Of a stretch of DNA of 64,000 nt, positions 1-9,093 are shown one piece after another (positions within the stretch are counted from its first letter, which is position 1; every line of letters begins with the position of its first letter). The notes beneath the pieces were generated by a model. The model was not told the origin of the DNA and did no database searches. It was given only the letters and a program-made list of their open reading frames with translations. The stretch comes from Chelatococcus composti (GTDB taxonomy: Bacteria; Pseudomonadota; Alphaproteobacteria; Rhizobiales; Beijerinckiaceae), in NCBI RefSeq assembly GCF_014201415.1, contig NZ_JACHEH010000003.1, positions 248,001 to 312,000 on the forward strand, written 5' to 3'. The position numbers and the translations under genes are program-made.

Positions 1-584
1 GGCTTGCCCTTGCGCTCGCCGGAGCCCTGGATGGCGCGGGCGAGCACCTCCTTGCCGACGCCGGACTCCCCCTCGATGAGCACCGGGATGGAGGAGCGGG
101 CGGCGCGCTCCGCCAGCTGCAGCGTGCGCCGCATGGCCTCGCTGCGCGTGGAGATGTCGCGGATCTGCAGGGAGCCTTCGACGCGCCGCTTCATGCGGCG
201 GATCTCTTCCTCCAGCGCACCGGCGCGCAGCGCGTTGGCGATGGAGACCTGCAGGCGCTCGGCCCCGACCGGCTTGACGACGAAGTCCACCGCCCCCGCG
301 CGCATGGCCGAGACGACGGTTTCGATGGAGCCGTGGGCCGTCTGCACAATGACGGGCAGGGCGATGTTCCTCTCGCGCATTGCCGAGAGCACGCCCATGC
401 CGTCGAGGTCGGGCATGACGAGATCGAGCAGGACAAGGTCAACGGGCGGCTGGCCGCCGGCCATCAGCGCGAGCGCCTCCTCGCCCGAGCCGACGATGAT
501 CGGCTCATAGCCGAAACGTCGCACCATGCCTTCGACGAGGCGGCGCTGCACCGGGTCGTCGTCCACGATCAGGATCGTCGTCAT
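1..584 (-). CDS. Sigma-54-dependent response regulator (NtrC family), N-terminal part
   Basis: First 194 residues of an NtrC-type response regulator, truncated by the window edge. The receiver domain fills residues 1-120: acidic cluster D8-D10, phosphoacceptor D54 in LVLLDLVMP, T82 and K104 at the usual switch positions. A linker leads into an AAA+ sigma-54 activation domain whose Walker A is visible (GESGVGKE, K178). The DNA-binding end is outside the window. The ATG at 582-584 starts directly with MTTILIVDDD. It is divergent from the M3 peptidase gene. Its cognate kinase and target genes cannot be told from this fragment. Confidence 0.93.
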   Translation of the reverse strand, partial: MTTILIVDDDPVQRRLVEGMVRRFGYEPIIVGSGEEALALMAGGQPPVDLVLLDLVMPDLDGMGVLSAMRERNIALPVIVQTAHGSIETVVSAMRAGAVDFVVKPVGAERLQVSIANALRAGALEEEIRRMKRRVEGSLQIRDISTRSEAMRRTLQLAERAARSSIPVLIEGESGVGKEVLARAIQGSGERKGK

Positions 585-789
585 TTCGCTCAACCGCCCG
601 GCTGTGTTCCGTTTCGGGGCGATGCTGGGCGAGAACGGTAAAGCCCTTGTTAACGCAGCGGGCGCAGGCGGCGATGGCTTATGGGGGCCCGCGCCGTTGA
701 TCATCTCTGTTTGAAGCCCGATGATCGGCCCGAGACGGAATCGTCCCGCCGCCGGCGGCAAGGGCGGGGCAGGAAAAGACGGGAACACG

Positions 790-2613
790 ATGACAACCAG
801 CAGCACGGGCGCGCAGGCGCAGGACGGCAACATGCTCGGCAGCCTGCCGGAATGGGACCTGTCGCATCTCTATCCGGGCATGGAGTCGCAGGCCTTTGCT
901 GATGACCTCGCGCGGGCGGAGGAGGAGTGCAAGGCCTTCGCCGCCGCCTACCGGGGCAAGCTCGCGGCGATGGCGGCAGCGCCAGACGCGAGCGAGCAGC
1001 TGGCGGCGGTCGTCGCCCGCTACGAGGCGCTGGAGGACCTTCTCGGCCGGCTCATGTCCTACGCCGGGCTCGTCTATTCGGGCGACACGACGGACCCGAA
1101 GCGCGGCAAGTTCTATGGCGACACGCAGGAGCGCCTGACCGCGGCGAGTTCGGATCTCCTGTTCTTCACGCTCGAGCTCAACCGCATCGACGACGCGCTG
1201 CTGGCCGCGGCCGCGGCGAAGCCGCCGCTCGCCCGCTGGCGCCCGTGGCTGGAGGATATCGCCAAGGACAAGCCCTTCCAGCTCGACGACCGGATCGAGC
1301 AGCTCTTTCACGAGAAGTCGGTGACCGGCCGGGCGGCGTGGAACCGCCTGTTCGATGAGACCATCGCCTCGCTGCGCTTCAACGTCGACGGCGAGGAGCT
1401 GACGCTGGAGCCGACCCTCAACAAACTGCAGGAGCCGCAGGAGGAGGTCCGGCGGGCCGCCGCCGAGGCGCTGGCGCAGGTCTTCCGCGCCAATCTGCGC
1501 ACCTTCACGCTCATCACCAACACGCTCGCCAAGGACAAGGAGATCTCGGATCGCTGGCGTGGCTTCGAGGACGTGGCCGACTCCCGCCACCTTGCCAACC
1601 GTGTCGAGCGCGAGGTGGTGGAGGCGCTGGTCAAGGCCGTGCATGAGGCCTATCCGCGGCTGTCGCACCGCTATTACGCGCTCAAGGCGCGCTGGTTCGG
1701 CAAGGACAAGCTGGCGCACTGGGACCGCAACGCGCCGTTGCCCGAGGTCGAGATGCGCACCATCGCCTGGGAGGAGGCGCGTGACACTGTGCTCGGCGCC
1801 TATGGCGAATTCTCGCCGCAGATGGCCGATATCGCCCGGCGCTTCTTTGACGAACGCTGGATCGATGCGCCGGTGCGGCCGGGCAAGGCACCGGGGGCCT
1901 TTGCGCATCCCACCGTGCCGTCCGCGCATCCCTATGTGCTGCTCAACTACCTCGGCAAGCCGCGCGACGTGATGACGCTCGCCCACGAGCTGGGCCACGG
2001 CGTGCATCAGGTGCTCGCCGCGCCAAACGGTGCGCTCATGGCGCCGACGCCGCTGACGCTGGCCGAGACGGCCTCCGTCTTCGGCGAGATGCTGACCTTC
2101 CGCCGCCTGCTCGAGGCCACGGGTGATAAGCGCCAGCGCAAGGCCATGCTCGCCGCCAAGGTCGAGGACATGATCAACACCGTCGTGCGGCAGATCGCCT
2201 TCTACACCTTCGAGCGGCATGTCCACACCGAGCGGCGGGCAGGCGAGCTCACCTCGGAGCGGCTGTGCGAGCTGTGGATGAAGGTGCAGAGCGAGAGCCT
2301 CGGCCCGAGCGTGGACCTGCGCCCCGGCTACGAGGTGTTCTGGACCTACATCCCCCACTTCATCCACTCCCCGTTTTATGTCTACGCCTATGCCTTCGGC
2401 GACTGCCTGGTGAATTCGCTCTACGGCGTCTACGAGAACGCGCGGGAGGGCTTTGCCGAGCGCTATCTCGCCATGCTCGCTGCCGGCGGCACCAAGCACC
2501 ACTCCGAGCTGCTCGCTCCCTTCGGCCTCGATGCGCGGGATCCGGCCTTCTGGCAGATCGGCCTCGGCATGGTGGACCGGCTCATTACCGAGCTGGAGGA
2601 ACTGGAGGATTGA
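790..2613 (+). CDS. pepF: M3 family oligoendopeptidase (PepF-like)
   Basis: Zinc metallopeptidase of the M3B oligoendopeptidase F family, expected to cleave short peptides in the cytoplasm. The zinc site HELGH lies at residues 399-403, inside LAHELGHGVHQ, and the 607-residue length is normal for the family. An upstream in-frame ATG at 721 would add 23 low-complexity residues; I prefer the ATG at 790 because a GGGA-type Shine-Dalgarno precedes it and the folded part (LPEWDLSHLYPG) begins soon after. It is followed by an AarF kinase gene, a pairing often seen in Hyphomicrobiales. Family assignment is firm; the physiological substrate is unknown. Confidence 0.93.
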   Translation: MTTSSTGAQAQDGNMLGSLPEWDLSHLYPGMESQAFADDLARAEEECKAFAAAYRGKLAAMAAAPDASEQLAAVVARYEALEDLLGRLMSYAGLVYSGDTTDPKRGKFYGDTQERLTAASSDLLFFTLELNRIDDALLAAAAAKPPLARWRPWLEDIAKDKPFQLDDRIEQLFHEKSVTGRAAWNRLFDETIASLRFNVDGEELTLEPTLNKLQEPQEEVRRAAAEALAQVFRANLRTFTLITNTLAKDKEISDRWRGFEDVADSRHLANRVEREVVEALVKAVHEAYPRLSHRYYALKARWFGKDKLAHWDRNAPLPEVEMRTIAWEEARDTVLGAYGEFSPQMADIARRFFDERWIDAPVRPGKAPGAFAHPTVPSAHPYVLLNYLGKPRDVMTLAHELGHGVHQVLAAPNGALMAPTPLTLAETASVFGEMLTFRRLLEATGDKRQRKAMLAAKVEDMINTVVRQIAFYTFERHVHTERRAGELTSERLCELWMKVQSESLGPSVDLRPGYEVFWTYIPHFIHSPFYVYAYAFGDCLVNSLYGVYENAREGFAERYLAMLAAGGTKHHSELLAPFGLDARDPAFWQIGLGMVDRLITELEELED

Positions 2614-2676
2614 GGGCCCGGCGGTCGCAATCGGCCCGCGTCGACACCAGATAGAGGCTGTTGGAGAACGCGCGCC

Positions 2677-4041
2677 ATGAGCGATCCCGAAGGCAACAGG
2701 TTTTCGGCCCGTGCCGCGCGCTATGCGCGGGTCGGCGCCAATGTGGGTGGCATCGCCGCCCGCATGGTCGGCTCGCGCATGCTGGGGCGGGAGGCAGACC
2801 GCGCGCGCTATGCGGCGGAGCTGACCGGCGTGCTCGGCGGCCTCAAGGGCCCCTTGATGAAGGTGGCGCAGCTGCTCGCCACCATCCCGGACGCGCTGCC
2901 GCCGGAATATGCGGCGGAGCTGCAGAAGCTGCAGTCACAGGCACCGCCCATGGGGGCAGCCTTCGTGCGCCGGCGCATGATGGCCGAACTCGGCCCCGAC
3001 TGGGCCGGGCGCTTCGGCGCCTTCGATCTCGCGCCCGCCGCGGCCGCATCGCTCGGCCAGGTGCATCGGGCGCGCTCGCACGACGGCGCGCCGCTTGCCT
3101 GCAAGCTTCAGTATCCGGACATGCAGTCGGCGGTGGAGGCAGACCTGCGCCAGCTCGGCGTGCTGCTGGCCGTGCAGCGGAGGCTGAGCCCGGAGATCGA
3201 CACGGCCGAGATCCAGGAGGAGATCGCCGCGCGACTGCGTGAGGAGCTCGACTACCGCCGCGAGGCGCGTCACGCCGTGCTCTATGCCCAAATGCTCGCC
3301 GGGGTGCCCGAGGTGCGTGTGCCGGGCGTGTGGCGGGATCTGTCGACCCAGCGGCTGCTGACGCTCGACTGGCTCGAGGGAAAGCCGATTCTCGCCTACA
3401 AGGAGGCGCCTCTCGCAACGCGCAACCGCCTTGCCACCGCCATGTTCAAGGCTTGGTGGCATCCCTTCTCCCATTTCGGCGTCATCCACGGCGACCCGCA
3501 CCTGGGCAACTACACGGTCTTCGAGGATGACGCGGGTGAGCCTGCCGGTATCAACCTGCTCGACTATGGCTGCATTCGCATCTTTCCCGCGCGGTTCGTC
3601 GGCGGGGTTGTGGACCTCTACCGGGGCCTGCGCGACGACGAGCCAGACCGGGTGGTGGCCGCCTACGAGACCTGGGGCTTCCGCGGCCTGCGCAAGGATC
3701 TCATCGAGGTACTCAACATGTGGGCCCGCTTCATCTACGGGCCGCTGCTCGACGACCGGGTGCGCACGATCGCAGACGGCGTGGCGCCCGGCGAGTACGG
3801 CCGGCGCGAGGCCTGGCGCGTCAAGCAGGCACTGCGTGAGAAGGGGCCCGTGCGGGTGCCGCGCGAGTTCGTCTTCATGGACAGGGCGGCCATCGGCCTT
3901 GGCGCTGTCTTCCTGCATCTCGGGGCGGAGCTGAATTTCCACCGCCTGTTCGAGGCCGAGATCGACCGTTTCGACCTCGATGCGGTGGCGGCAGCGCAGC
4001 AGGGGGCCCTTTCTGCAGCTGGTCTGCCGGCGCCGGCGTGA
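2677..4041 (+). CDS. AarF/ABC1/UbiB-family atypical kinase
   Basis: 454-residue member of the ABC1 (UbiB/ADCK) atypical kinase family, linked in other organisms to ubiquinone biosynthesis or lipid homeostasis. The family's N-terminal KxGQ segment appears as KVAQ near residue 62. The ATP-site lysine lies in ACKLQYPD, the catalytic-loop signature HGDPHLGN near residue 271, and the metal-binding Asp in LLDYGC near residue 297. The YG in place of the usual FG is a modest deviation. A GGAG element precedes the ATG. It lies between a peptidase and a respiratory oxidase subunit, compatible with a quinone or membrane role, but the substrate cannot be inferred. Confidence 0.9.
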   Translation: MSDPEGNRFSARAARYARVGANVGGIAARMVGSRMLGREADRARYAAELTGVLGGLKGPLMKVAQLLATIPDALPPEYAAELQKLQSQAPPMGAAFVRRRMMAELGPDWAGRFGAFDLAPAAAASLGQVHRARSHDGAPLACKLQYPDMQSAVEADLRQLGVLLAVQRRLSPEIDTAEIQEEIAARLREELDYRREARHAVLYAQMLAGVPEVRVPGVWRDLSTQRLLTLDWLEGKPILAYKEAPLATRNRLATAMFKAWWHPFSHFGVIHGDPHLGNYTVFEDDAGEPAGINLLDYGCIRIFPARFVGGVVDLYRGLRDDEPDRVVAAYETWGFRGLRKDLIEVLNMWARFIYGPLLDDRVRTIADGVAPGEYGRREAWRVKQALREKGPVRVPREFVFMDRAAIGLGAVFLHLGAELNFHRLFEAEIDRFDLDAVAAAQQGALSAAGLPAPA

Positions 4042-4059
4042 AATTCGGCCTTGCGTATC

Positions 4060-4077
4060 GTTTAAAACGGTTTAAAA
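4060..4077. repeat. GTTTAAAA direct repeat, 10-bp period
   Basis: Two copies of GTTTAAAA start at 4060 and 4070, exactly one helical turn apart, in an otherwise GC-rich gap between the AarF kinase and oxidase subunit IV genes. The TTAA cores are separated by 6 bp, one short of the CtrA consensus. The arrangement could be a tandem protein-binding site for the downstream oxidase/transhydrogenase genes; no regulator can be named. Confidence 0.45.
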
Positions 4078-4180
4078 GCCTTGTCCGCCGGATGGCCGGG
4101 TTCCGCTGCCGCGGGTCGCGTTGCATGCGGCGAAACCTTGCGGTAAAGCCGGACGAAGCCGGATCATACCGAGGATTATC

Positions 4181-4336
4181 ATGGCACAGCACAAGCACGC
4201 CGTTCCCGCCGGGGGGCACCCGGACATGGATTATCCCGAGCACGAGCGCACCTATGCTGCGTTCGTCTCCTTCTCCAAATGGGCGATCGTCGCGATCGTC
4301 GTTGTGCTCGTCCTGATGGCGATCTTCCTGCTCTGA
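4181..4336 (+). CDS. aa3-type cytochrome c oxidase subunit IV
   Basis: 51-residue protein matching the small alphaproteobacterial aa3 oxidase subunit IV family. A hydrophilic N-terminus with the conserved-looking MDYPEHERTYAAF segment is followed by one C-terminal transmembrane helix (residues about 30-50). It is thought to pack against the oxidase core in the inner membrane. GAGG ends 6 nt before the ATG at 4181; a longer in-frame reading from 4121 adds unconserved sequence. It lies just upstream of pntAA, away from the main oxidase subunits, a common arrangement in this group. Confidence 0.9.
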   Translation: MAQHKHAVPAGGHPDMDYPEHERTYAAFVSFSKWAIVAIVVVLVLMAIFLL

Positions 4337-4418
4337 CGGCGGACCCGGCCGGGCTCCGCGATTTTCATCACGATCGGCCCCTGCCCTGGCGGCATGGCCT
4401 TGTTCCCGGGGGGAGACA

Positions 4419-5555
4419 ATGCGCATCGCGATTGCGAAGGAGACGGCTCATCTCGAAAGCCGCGTGGCCGCATCGCCTGAGACGGTGAAGAAATTCGCGG
4501 CGCTTGGGGCAACCGTCGCCATCGAGACCGGGGCGGGCCTTGCCTCCGGCATCACGGATGCGGACTACGAGGCGGCCGGGGCGACCATCACCAAGACGGC
4601 GGCGGAGGCGATGAAGGACGCCGACATCGTGCTGGCCGTCAGGCGGCCGGCCGCGGAGGCGCTGAAGGGCGTCAACAAGGGCGCGCTCGTCATCGCCATC
4701 ATGGACCCCTACGGCAACGAGGCTGCGGTGCAGGCCCTGGCCGAGGCGGGTGTTTCCGCCTTCGCCATGGAGCTGATGCCGCGCATCACCCGCGCGCAGG
4801 TGATGGATGTCCTGTCCTCGCAGGCGAACCTCGCGGGCTACCGGGCCGTGATCGATGCCGCGGCCGAATATGGCCGCGCCTTCCCCATGATGATGACGGC
4901 GGCGGGCACCGTGCCGGCTGCGCGCGTCTTCGTCATGGGGGCAGGCGTCGCCGGTCTGCAGGCCATCGCCACCGCCCGGCGCCTCGGCGCCGTCGTGACG
5001 GCGACGGATGTGCGCCCGGCGGCCAAGGAGCAGGTGGAATCGCTCGGCGCCAAGTTCATCGCCGTGGAGGACGATGAATTCCGTCAGGCCGAGACGGCCG
5101 GCGGCTACGCCAAGGAGATGTCGGACGCCTACAAGCAGAAGCAGGCGGAGCTCATCGCCTCGCACATCGCCAAACAGGATGTCGTCATCACCACCGCACT
5201 CATTCCGGGCCGGCCTGCGCCGCGGCTCGTGACCAGGGCGATGGTCGAATCGATGAAGCCAGGCTCGGTCATCGTCGACCTTGCGGTGGAGCGCGGCGGC
5301 AACTGCGAGCTGTCGAAACCGGGCGAGGTCACGGAGCACAACGGCGTCAAGATCGTCGGCCACCTCAACGTGCCGGGGCGCCTGGCGGCGACGGCCTCCA
5401 GCCTCTACGCCAAGAACCTCTATGCCTTCGTCGAGACGCTCGTCAGCAAGGAGACGAAGGCCGTTGCCGTGAACTGGGACGACGAGCTGGTCAAGGCCAC
5501 GTGCCTCACGCGCGACGGCGCCGTCGTCCATCCGGCCTTCCAGCCGCAGGGTTAA
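4419..5555 (+). CDS. pntAA: NAD(P)+ transhydrogenase subunit alpha 1 (PntAA)
   Basis: Soluble NAD(H)-binding domain I of proton-translocating transhydrogenase, 378 residues. Hydride passes from NADH to NADP+ while protons re-enter the cell, giving NADPH. The N-terminal half carries the alanine-dehydrogenase-like fold ([20 protein letters not shown]). The Rossmann nucleotide site is [19 protein letters not shown] with the acidic TDVRP strand after it. The alpha chain is split from its membrane part (next gene), as in Rhodospirillum rubrum, not fused as in E. coli PntA. A GGGGGGAG stretch precedes the ATG. Confidence 0.97.
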   Translation: MRIAIAKETAHLESRVAASPETVKKFAALGATVAIETGAGLASGITDADYEAAGATITKTAAEAMKDADIVLAVRRPAAEALKGVNKGALVIAIMDPYGNEAAVQALAEAGVSAFAMELMPRITRAQVMDVLSSQANLAGYRAVIDAAAEYGRAFPMMMTAAGTVPAARVFVMGAGVAGLQAIATARRLGAVVTATDVRPAAKEQVESLGAKFIAVEDDEFRQAETAGGYAKEMSDAYKQKQAELIASHIAKQDVVITTALIPGRPAPRLVTRAMVESMKPGSVIVDLAVERGGNCELSKPGEVTEHNGVKIVGHLNVPGRLAATASSLYAKNLYAFVETLVSKETKAVAVNWDDELVKATCLTRDGAVVHPAFQPQG

Positions 5556-5607
5556 GTCAGTCCGACAGGCCCCGTCCGGGGCGAGGAGCAGCAGGGGGAA
5601 GCGAGCC

Positions 5608-6057
5608 ATGGCCAACCTGACGCCCGAACAGGCGCTCGAACAGGCCCGTGCGGCGGCCGAGGTCGCCAGACAAGCGGCCGAGGCCGCGCAGAGCTATGCC
5701 GATCAGGCGGCCGCGGCGCTGGGCGCCGCCGCCCATGCCGCGACGGGTGGCGCCGTCGACCCGACGGTGTTCCGCCTCGCCATCTTCGTGCTCGCGGTCT
5801 TCGTCGGCTATTACGTCGTGTGGTCGGTGACGCCGGCCCTGCACACACCGCTCATGTCGGTGACCAACGCCATCTCCTCGGTGATCGTCGTCGGCGCCCT
5901 GCTCGCCGTCGGTGTCGAGGCTGCGCCGTCGCTCGGCGACGGGCCGGTGTGGGCGCGCATCTTCGGCTTCGTCGCCCTCATCTTCGCCTCCGTGAACATA
6001 TTCGGCGGCTTCCTGGTCACGCAGCGCATGCTGGCCATGTACAAGAAGAAGGGCTGA
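5608..6057 (+). CDS. pntAB: NAD(P)+ transhydrogenase subunit alpha 2 (PntAB)
   Basis: Small membrane subunit contributing part of the proton-conducting domain II, 149 residues. An Ala/Gln-rich, probably helical N-terminal 45 residues (repeated [12 protein letters not shown]-type sequence) is longer than in the minimal family members. It is followed by three or four transmembrane helices between about residues 50 and 140, with the family's VTNAISS segment. Located 52 nt after pntAA and 4 nt before pntB, so co-expression of the three subunits is expected. Confidence 0.95.
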   Translation: MANLTPEQALEQARAAAEVARQAAEAAQSYADQAAAALGAAAHAATGGAVDPTVFRLAIFVLAVFVGYYVVWSVTPALHTPLMSVTNAISSVIVVGALLAVGVEAAPSLGDGPVWARIFGFVALIFASVNIFGGFLVTQRMLAMYKKKG

Positions 6058-6061
6058 GCGA

Positions 6062-7462
6062 ATGTCGGCCAATCTCTCGACCCTTCTCTATCTCGCGGCG
6101 GGCGTCCTCTTCATCCTGGCGCTGCGCGGCCTCTCACACCCCGTCACGTCGCGGCAGGGCAACCTCTACGGCATGATCGGCATGGGCGTCGCCATCCTGA
6201 CGACGCTCGTGGGCCATCCGCCGTCCGGCGGTTTCGCGTGGCTGCTGGTGATCCTCGGCATCGCCATTGGCGGCGGCATCGGCGCCGTCATCGCCCGGCG
6301 CGTGCCGATGACAGCGATGCCGCAGCTCGTCGCGGCCTTCCACTCGCTGGTCGGCATGGCCGCCGTGCTCGTGGCGGCGGCTGCCCTCTATGCGCCGCAG
6401 GCCTTCGGCATCGGCCAGGTCGGCTCCATCCACGGCGGCAGCCTCGTCGAGATGGCGCTCGGCGTCGCCATCGGCGCCATCACCTTCACCGGCTCCGTCA
6501 TCGCCTTCCTCAAGCTCGACGGGCGCATGAGCGGCAAGCCGATCATGCTGCCCAGCCGGCACGCCATCAACATCGGCCTCGGCGTTGCGCTGCTGGTGCT
6601 GATCATCCTCTTCGTGGCGACGGAGAGCCGGTTCGTCTTCTGGCTGATCACGCTCATCAGCTTCGCACTCGGCATCCTGCTTATCATCCCGATCGGCGGA
6701 GCCGACATGCCCGTCGTCGTGTCGATGCTCAACTCCTACTCCGGCTGGGCGGCGGCCGGCATCGGCTTCACGCTGGGCAACCTCGCGCTCATCATCACGG
6801 GTGCGCTGGTCGGCTCCTCGGGTGCCATCCTCTCCTACATCATGTGCAAGGGGATGAACCGCTCGTTCATCTCGGTCATCCTCGGCGGCTTCGGCGGCGA
6901 GAGTGCAGCGGCGGCGGCCGGCGCGGCCGAGTCTCGCCCCATCAAGCAGGGCTCGGCCGACGATGCCGCGTTCCTCATGAAGAACGCGAGCAAGGTCATC
7001 ATCGTGCCGGGCTACGGCATGGCGGTGGCGCAGGCCCAGCACGCGCTGCGCGAGATGGCCGACAAGCTCAAGGCGGAGGGCGTCGAGGTCAAGTACGCCA
7101 TCCATCCGGTGGCGGGCCGCATGCCGGGCCACATGAACGTGCTGCTCGCCGAGGCCAACGTGCCCTATGACGAGGTGTTCGAACTCGAGGACATCAACTC
7201 CGAGTTCGCGCAGGCCGACGTCGCCTTCGTCATCGGCGCCAACGACGTGACGAACCCGGCGGCGAAGACCGACCCGTCCTCGCCCATCTTCGGCATGCCG
7301 ATCCTCGACGTGGAGAAGGCCAAGACGGTGCTCTTCGTCAAGCGCGGCATGGGCTCGGGCTATGCCGGCGTCGAGAACGAGCTGTTCTTCAAGGACAACA
7401 CGATGATGCTCTTCGCCGACGCCAAGAAGATGGTCGAGGAGATCGTCAAGGCGCTCGACTGA
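6062..7462 (+). CDS. pntB: NAD(P)+ transhydrogenase subunit beta (PntB)
   Basis: 466-residue subunit containing the rest of the membrane domain II (about eight or nine helices to residue ~265) and the NADP(H)-binding domain III. Domain III shows IIVPGYGMAVAQAQ, the VKYAIHPVAGRMPGHMNVLL segment, and the FVIGANDVTNPAA loop. With PntAA and PntAB it forms the inner-membrane enzyme that raises NADPH at the expense of proton-motive force. It is the last gene of the cluster and is followed within 25 nt by a strong terminator. Confidence 0.97.
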   Translation: MSANLSTLLYLAAGVLFILALRGLSHPVTSRQGNLYGMIGMGVAILTTLVGHPPSGGFAWLLVILGIAIGGGIGAVIARRVPMTAMPQLVAAFHSLVGMAAVLVAAAALYAPQAFGIGQVGSIHGGSLVEMALGVAIGAITFTGSVIAFLKLDGRMSGKPIMLPSRHAINIGLGVALLVLIILFVATESRFVFWLITLISFALGILLIIPIGGADMPVVVSMLNSYSGWAAAGIGFTLGNLALIITGALVGSSGAILSYIMCKGMNRSFISVILGGFGGESAAAAAGAAESRPIKQGSADDAAFLMKNASKVIIVPGYGMAVAQAQHALREMADKLKAEGVEVKYAIHPVAGRMPGHMNVLLAEANVPYDEVFELEDINSEFAQADVAFVIGANDVTNPAAKTDPSSPIFGMPILDVEKAKTVLFVKRGMGSGYAGVENELFFKDNTMMLFADAKKMVEEIVKALD

Positions 7463-7484
7463 CCGGGCGCATCCCCGGATACGG

Positions 7485-7513
7485 AAAAGGCCGCCGAGGG
7501 GCGGCCTTTTTCA
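7485..7513 (+). terminator. Rho-independent terminator after pntB
   Basis: Perfect 11-bp stem AAAAGGCCGCC (7485-7495) with GGCGGCCTTTT (7500-7510), loop GAGG, ending in a T tract. It closes the pnt operon and is A/T-flanked on both sides, so it could also serve the converging TPR gene. Confidence 0.9.
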
Positions 7514-7588
7514 TGACTTGGCCCTTCGCCGGCGGGAAGGCGCCAGGGCTGGCGTGCGCGCCCTCGGTGCAGCCGGCGGCCGGGACGT

Positions 7589-8479
7589 TCAGCGGAAGAG
7601 GGCGAGGCCACCGCCGACGCGGGACATGCCCTCGCGCGCCACCTGGTTGCTGCTGTCGATGGCCAGCGCCCGCTGGTAGGATTCGGTCGCCTGCGTGCGG
7701 TCGCCCAGGCGCTCGAGGGCCACGCCGCGCCACGCCCAGGCCACCGCATTGCGGTTGTCGGCATTGAGGGCGGCGTTGAAGTCCTCGATCGCCTCCTTGT
7801 ACTTGCCAACGGCGACGAGGCTCTGGCCGCGCGCGGCATAGGGCGCGCCGGCGAAGGGGTTGCGGTCGATGGCCGAGCGGAAGTCGGCGATGGCGAGCTC
7901 GTTCTGCCCCTGGCGCTGATAGACGAGGCCGCGGGCATGATAGGCCTCGGCCGATTCCGGGTTGAGCTGGATGACGCGGGAGAGGTCGGCCAGCGCCTGG
8001 TTGAAGTCGCCCTTGACGCGCAGCAGGTTGGCGCGGCCGAGATAGGCCGGGGCGTAGTTGGGGTCGGCCTGGATGGCGCGGTTGAAGTCGGCGAGCGCCT
8101 GGTCGTCTCGCCCGGTCTGTCGGAGGGAGAGGGCCCGGTTGGTGTAGGCTGCGGCGAAGTTGGGATCGAGCCTGATCGCCTGGGTGAAGTCGCTCATCGC
8201 GTCGGAGTAGCGGCCGATGCGCGCATAGGCCGCGCCGCGGGCGTTGTAGGCCTGCGGATCGTTGGGGTTGGCGCGGATCACCTCTGACAGCGAGGCGATG
8301 TCGGTCTTGGCTGCCTCCGTATTGTCCTGCACGAGCTCCGCCACGCCCCGCGATCCACTGACGCCGCCCACCGTCTCGCAGCCGGCCAGGGCCAGCGCCA
8401 CCGCGAGCGGCAGCAGGCCGCGGCCGAGCGCCGCTGTCGACAGAATGGCGCCAGAGGTCGACTTCCCCCGTTCGATCAC
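7589..8479 (-). CDS. TPR-repeat lipoprotein
   Basis: 296-residue predicted lipoprotein. The N-terminus has a hydrophobic stretch ending in the lipobox LALAGC with the lipidation cysteine at residue 34. The rest is a tandem array of about six tetratricopeptide repeats (for example AYNARGAAYARIGRYSDAM and AYTNRALSLRQTGRDDQAL), a scaffold for protein contacts, presumably at the inner face of the outer membrane or in the periplasm. The GTG at 8479 is chosen because GGAGGA lies 5 nt upstream; reading on to 8611 adds sequence with no signal-peptide character. Similar proteins are called TPR or NlpI-like; the specific role is unknown. Confidence 0.85.
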   Translation of the reverse strand: MIERGKSTSGAILSTAALGRGLLPLAVALALAGCETVGGVSGSRGVAELVQDNTEAAKTDIASLSEVIRANPNDPQAYNARGAAYARIGRYSDAMSDFTQAIRLDPNFAAAYTNRALSLRQTGRDDQALADFNRAIQADPNYAPAYLGRANLLRVKGDFNQALADLSRVIQLNPESAEAYHARGLVYQRQGQNELAIADFRSAIDRNPFAGAPYAARGQSLVAVGKYKEAIEDFNAALNADNRNAVAWAWRGVALERLGDRTQATESYQRALAIDSSNQVAREGMSRVGGGLALFR

Positions 8480-8606
8480 GTCAATCCTCCAACCCGAACA
8501 TGTTGATCGTCTGATGAGGCCGGTTCTGGGCCACAAGTGAGGCAGGAGCGTGAACGCCCGATGCCGCTGGTGCCCCGCCGGCAGGAGGGGAGGGGGCGTC
8601 TCATGC

Positions 8607-8638
8607 AACAAAGCGCCCGTCCGCGAGGGAGGGCGCTT
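8607..8638 (-). terminator. Terminator downstream of rpsU
   Basis: On the minus strand AAGCGCCC (8638-8631) pairs with GGGCGCTT (8618-8611) across a 12-nt loop, followed by TGTTG. It lies about 80 nt beyond the S21 stop codon and before the TPR gene start. Confidence 0.65.
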
Positions 8639-8720
8639 GCAATGCCGGGGCGTGTGCCCCGTGATGATACGCCGATACCGCGACGCAGGGCGCGACGTGC
8701 CCCATGCCGCGGCAGCACCC

Positions 8721-8951
8721 TCAGCGGGAGGGCTTCGACTTGCTCGGCAGCAGGCCTTCGCGCTGCAGACGTTTGCGCATCAGCTTGCGGGCGCGGCGAA
8801 CAGCCTCAGCCTTCTCGCGGGCGCGCTTCTCCGACGGCTTCTCATAGTGGCCGCGGAGCTTCATTTCCCGGAAGATGCCTTCGCGCTGCATCTTCTTCTT
8901 CAGCGCACGGAGCGCCTGATCAACGTTGTTGTCGCGAACGAGAACCTGCAC
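8721..8951 (-). CDS. rpsU: 30S ribosomal protein S21
   Basis: 76-residue small-subunit protein S21, very basic. The diagnostic N-terminus is [20 protein letters not shown], followed by the [20 protein letters not shown] segment and an Arg/Lys-rich tail. The start is the GTG at 8951 by alignment with the family; the longer in-frame ATG reading to 9023 adds 24 unrelated residues. S21 contacts the anti-Shine-Dalgarno region of 16S rRNA and aids initiation. It appears monocistronic, with a terminator downstream. Confidence 0.96.
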   Translation of the reverse strand: MQVLVRDNNVDQALRALKKKMQREGIFREMKLRGHYEKPSEKRAREKAEAVRRARKLMRKRLQREGLLPSKSKPSR

Positions 8952-9093
8952 GCGTCGTCTTCCCGCTTTTGGTTTCGTGGTGAGTGGCGAAAACGCCTTG
9001 ATGGCGCGAACGGCGCGCCACAACCGTGCGAGGTGGATAACAGATCAGGCGCCGCCTGTCCACAGGTGAGGTGTCGGAAAACGGGCCTCCGCC

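Noticed and set aside
679-2502. 607-residue minus-strand reading frame opposite the M3 peptidase
   Set aside because: Antisense shadow in high-GC DNA: repetitive Arg/Gly/Asp composition, no recognisable domain, and the plus strand encodes a complete metallopeptidase with its zinc motif.
4062-4075. CtrA box before the oxidase subunit IV gene
   Set aside because: The two TTAA cores are 6 bp apart, not 7, so the consensus spacing is not met.
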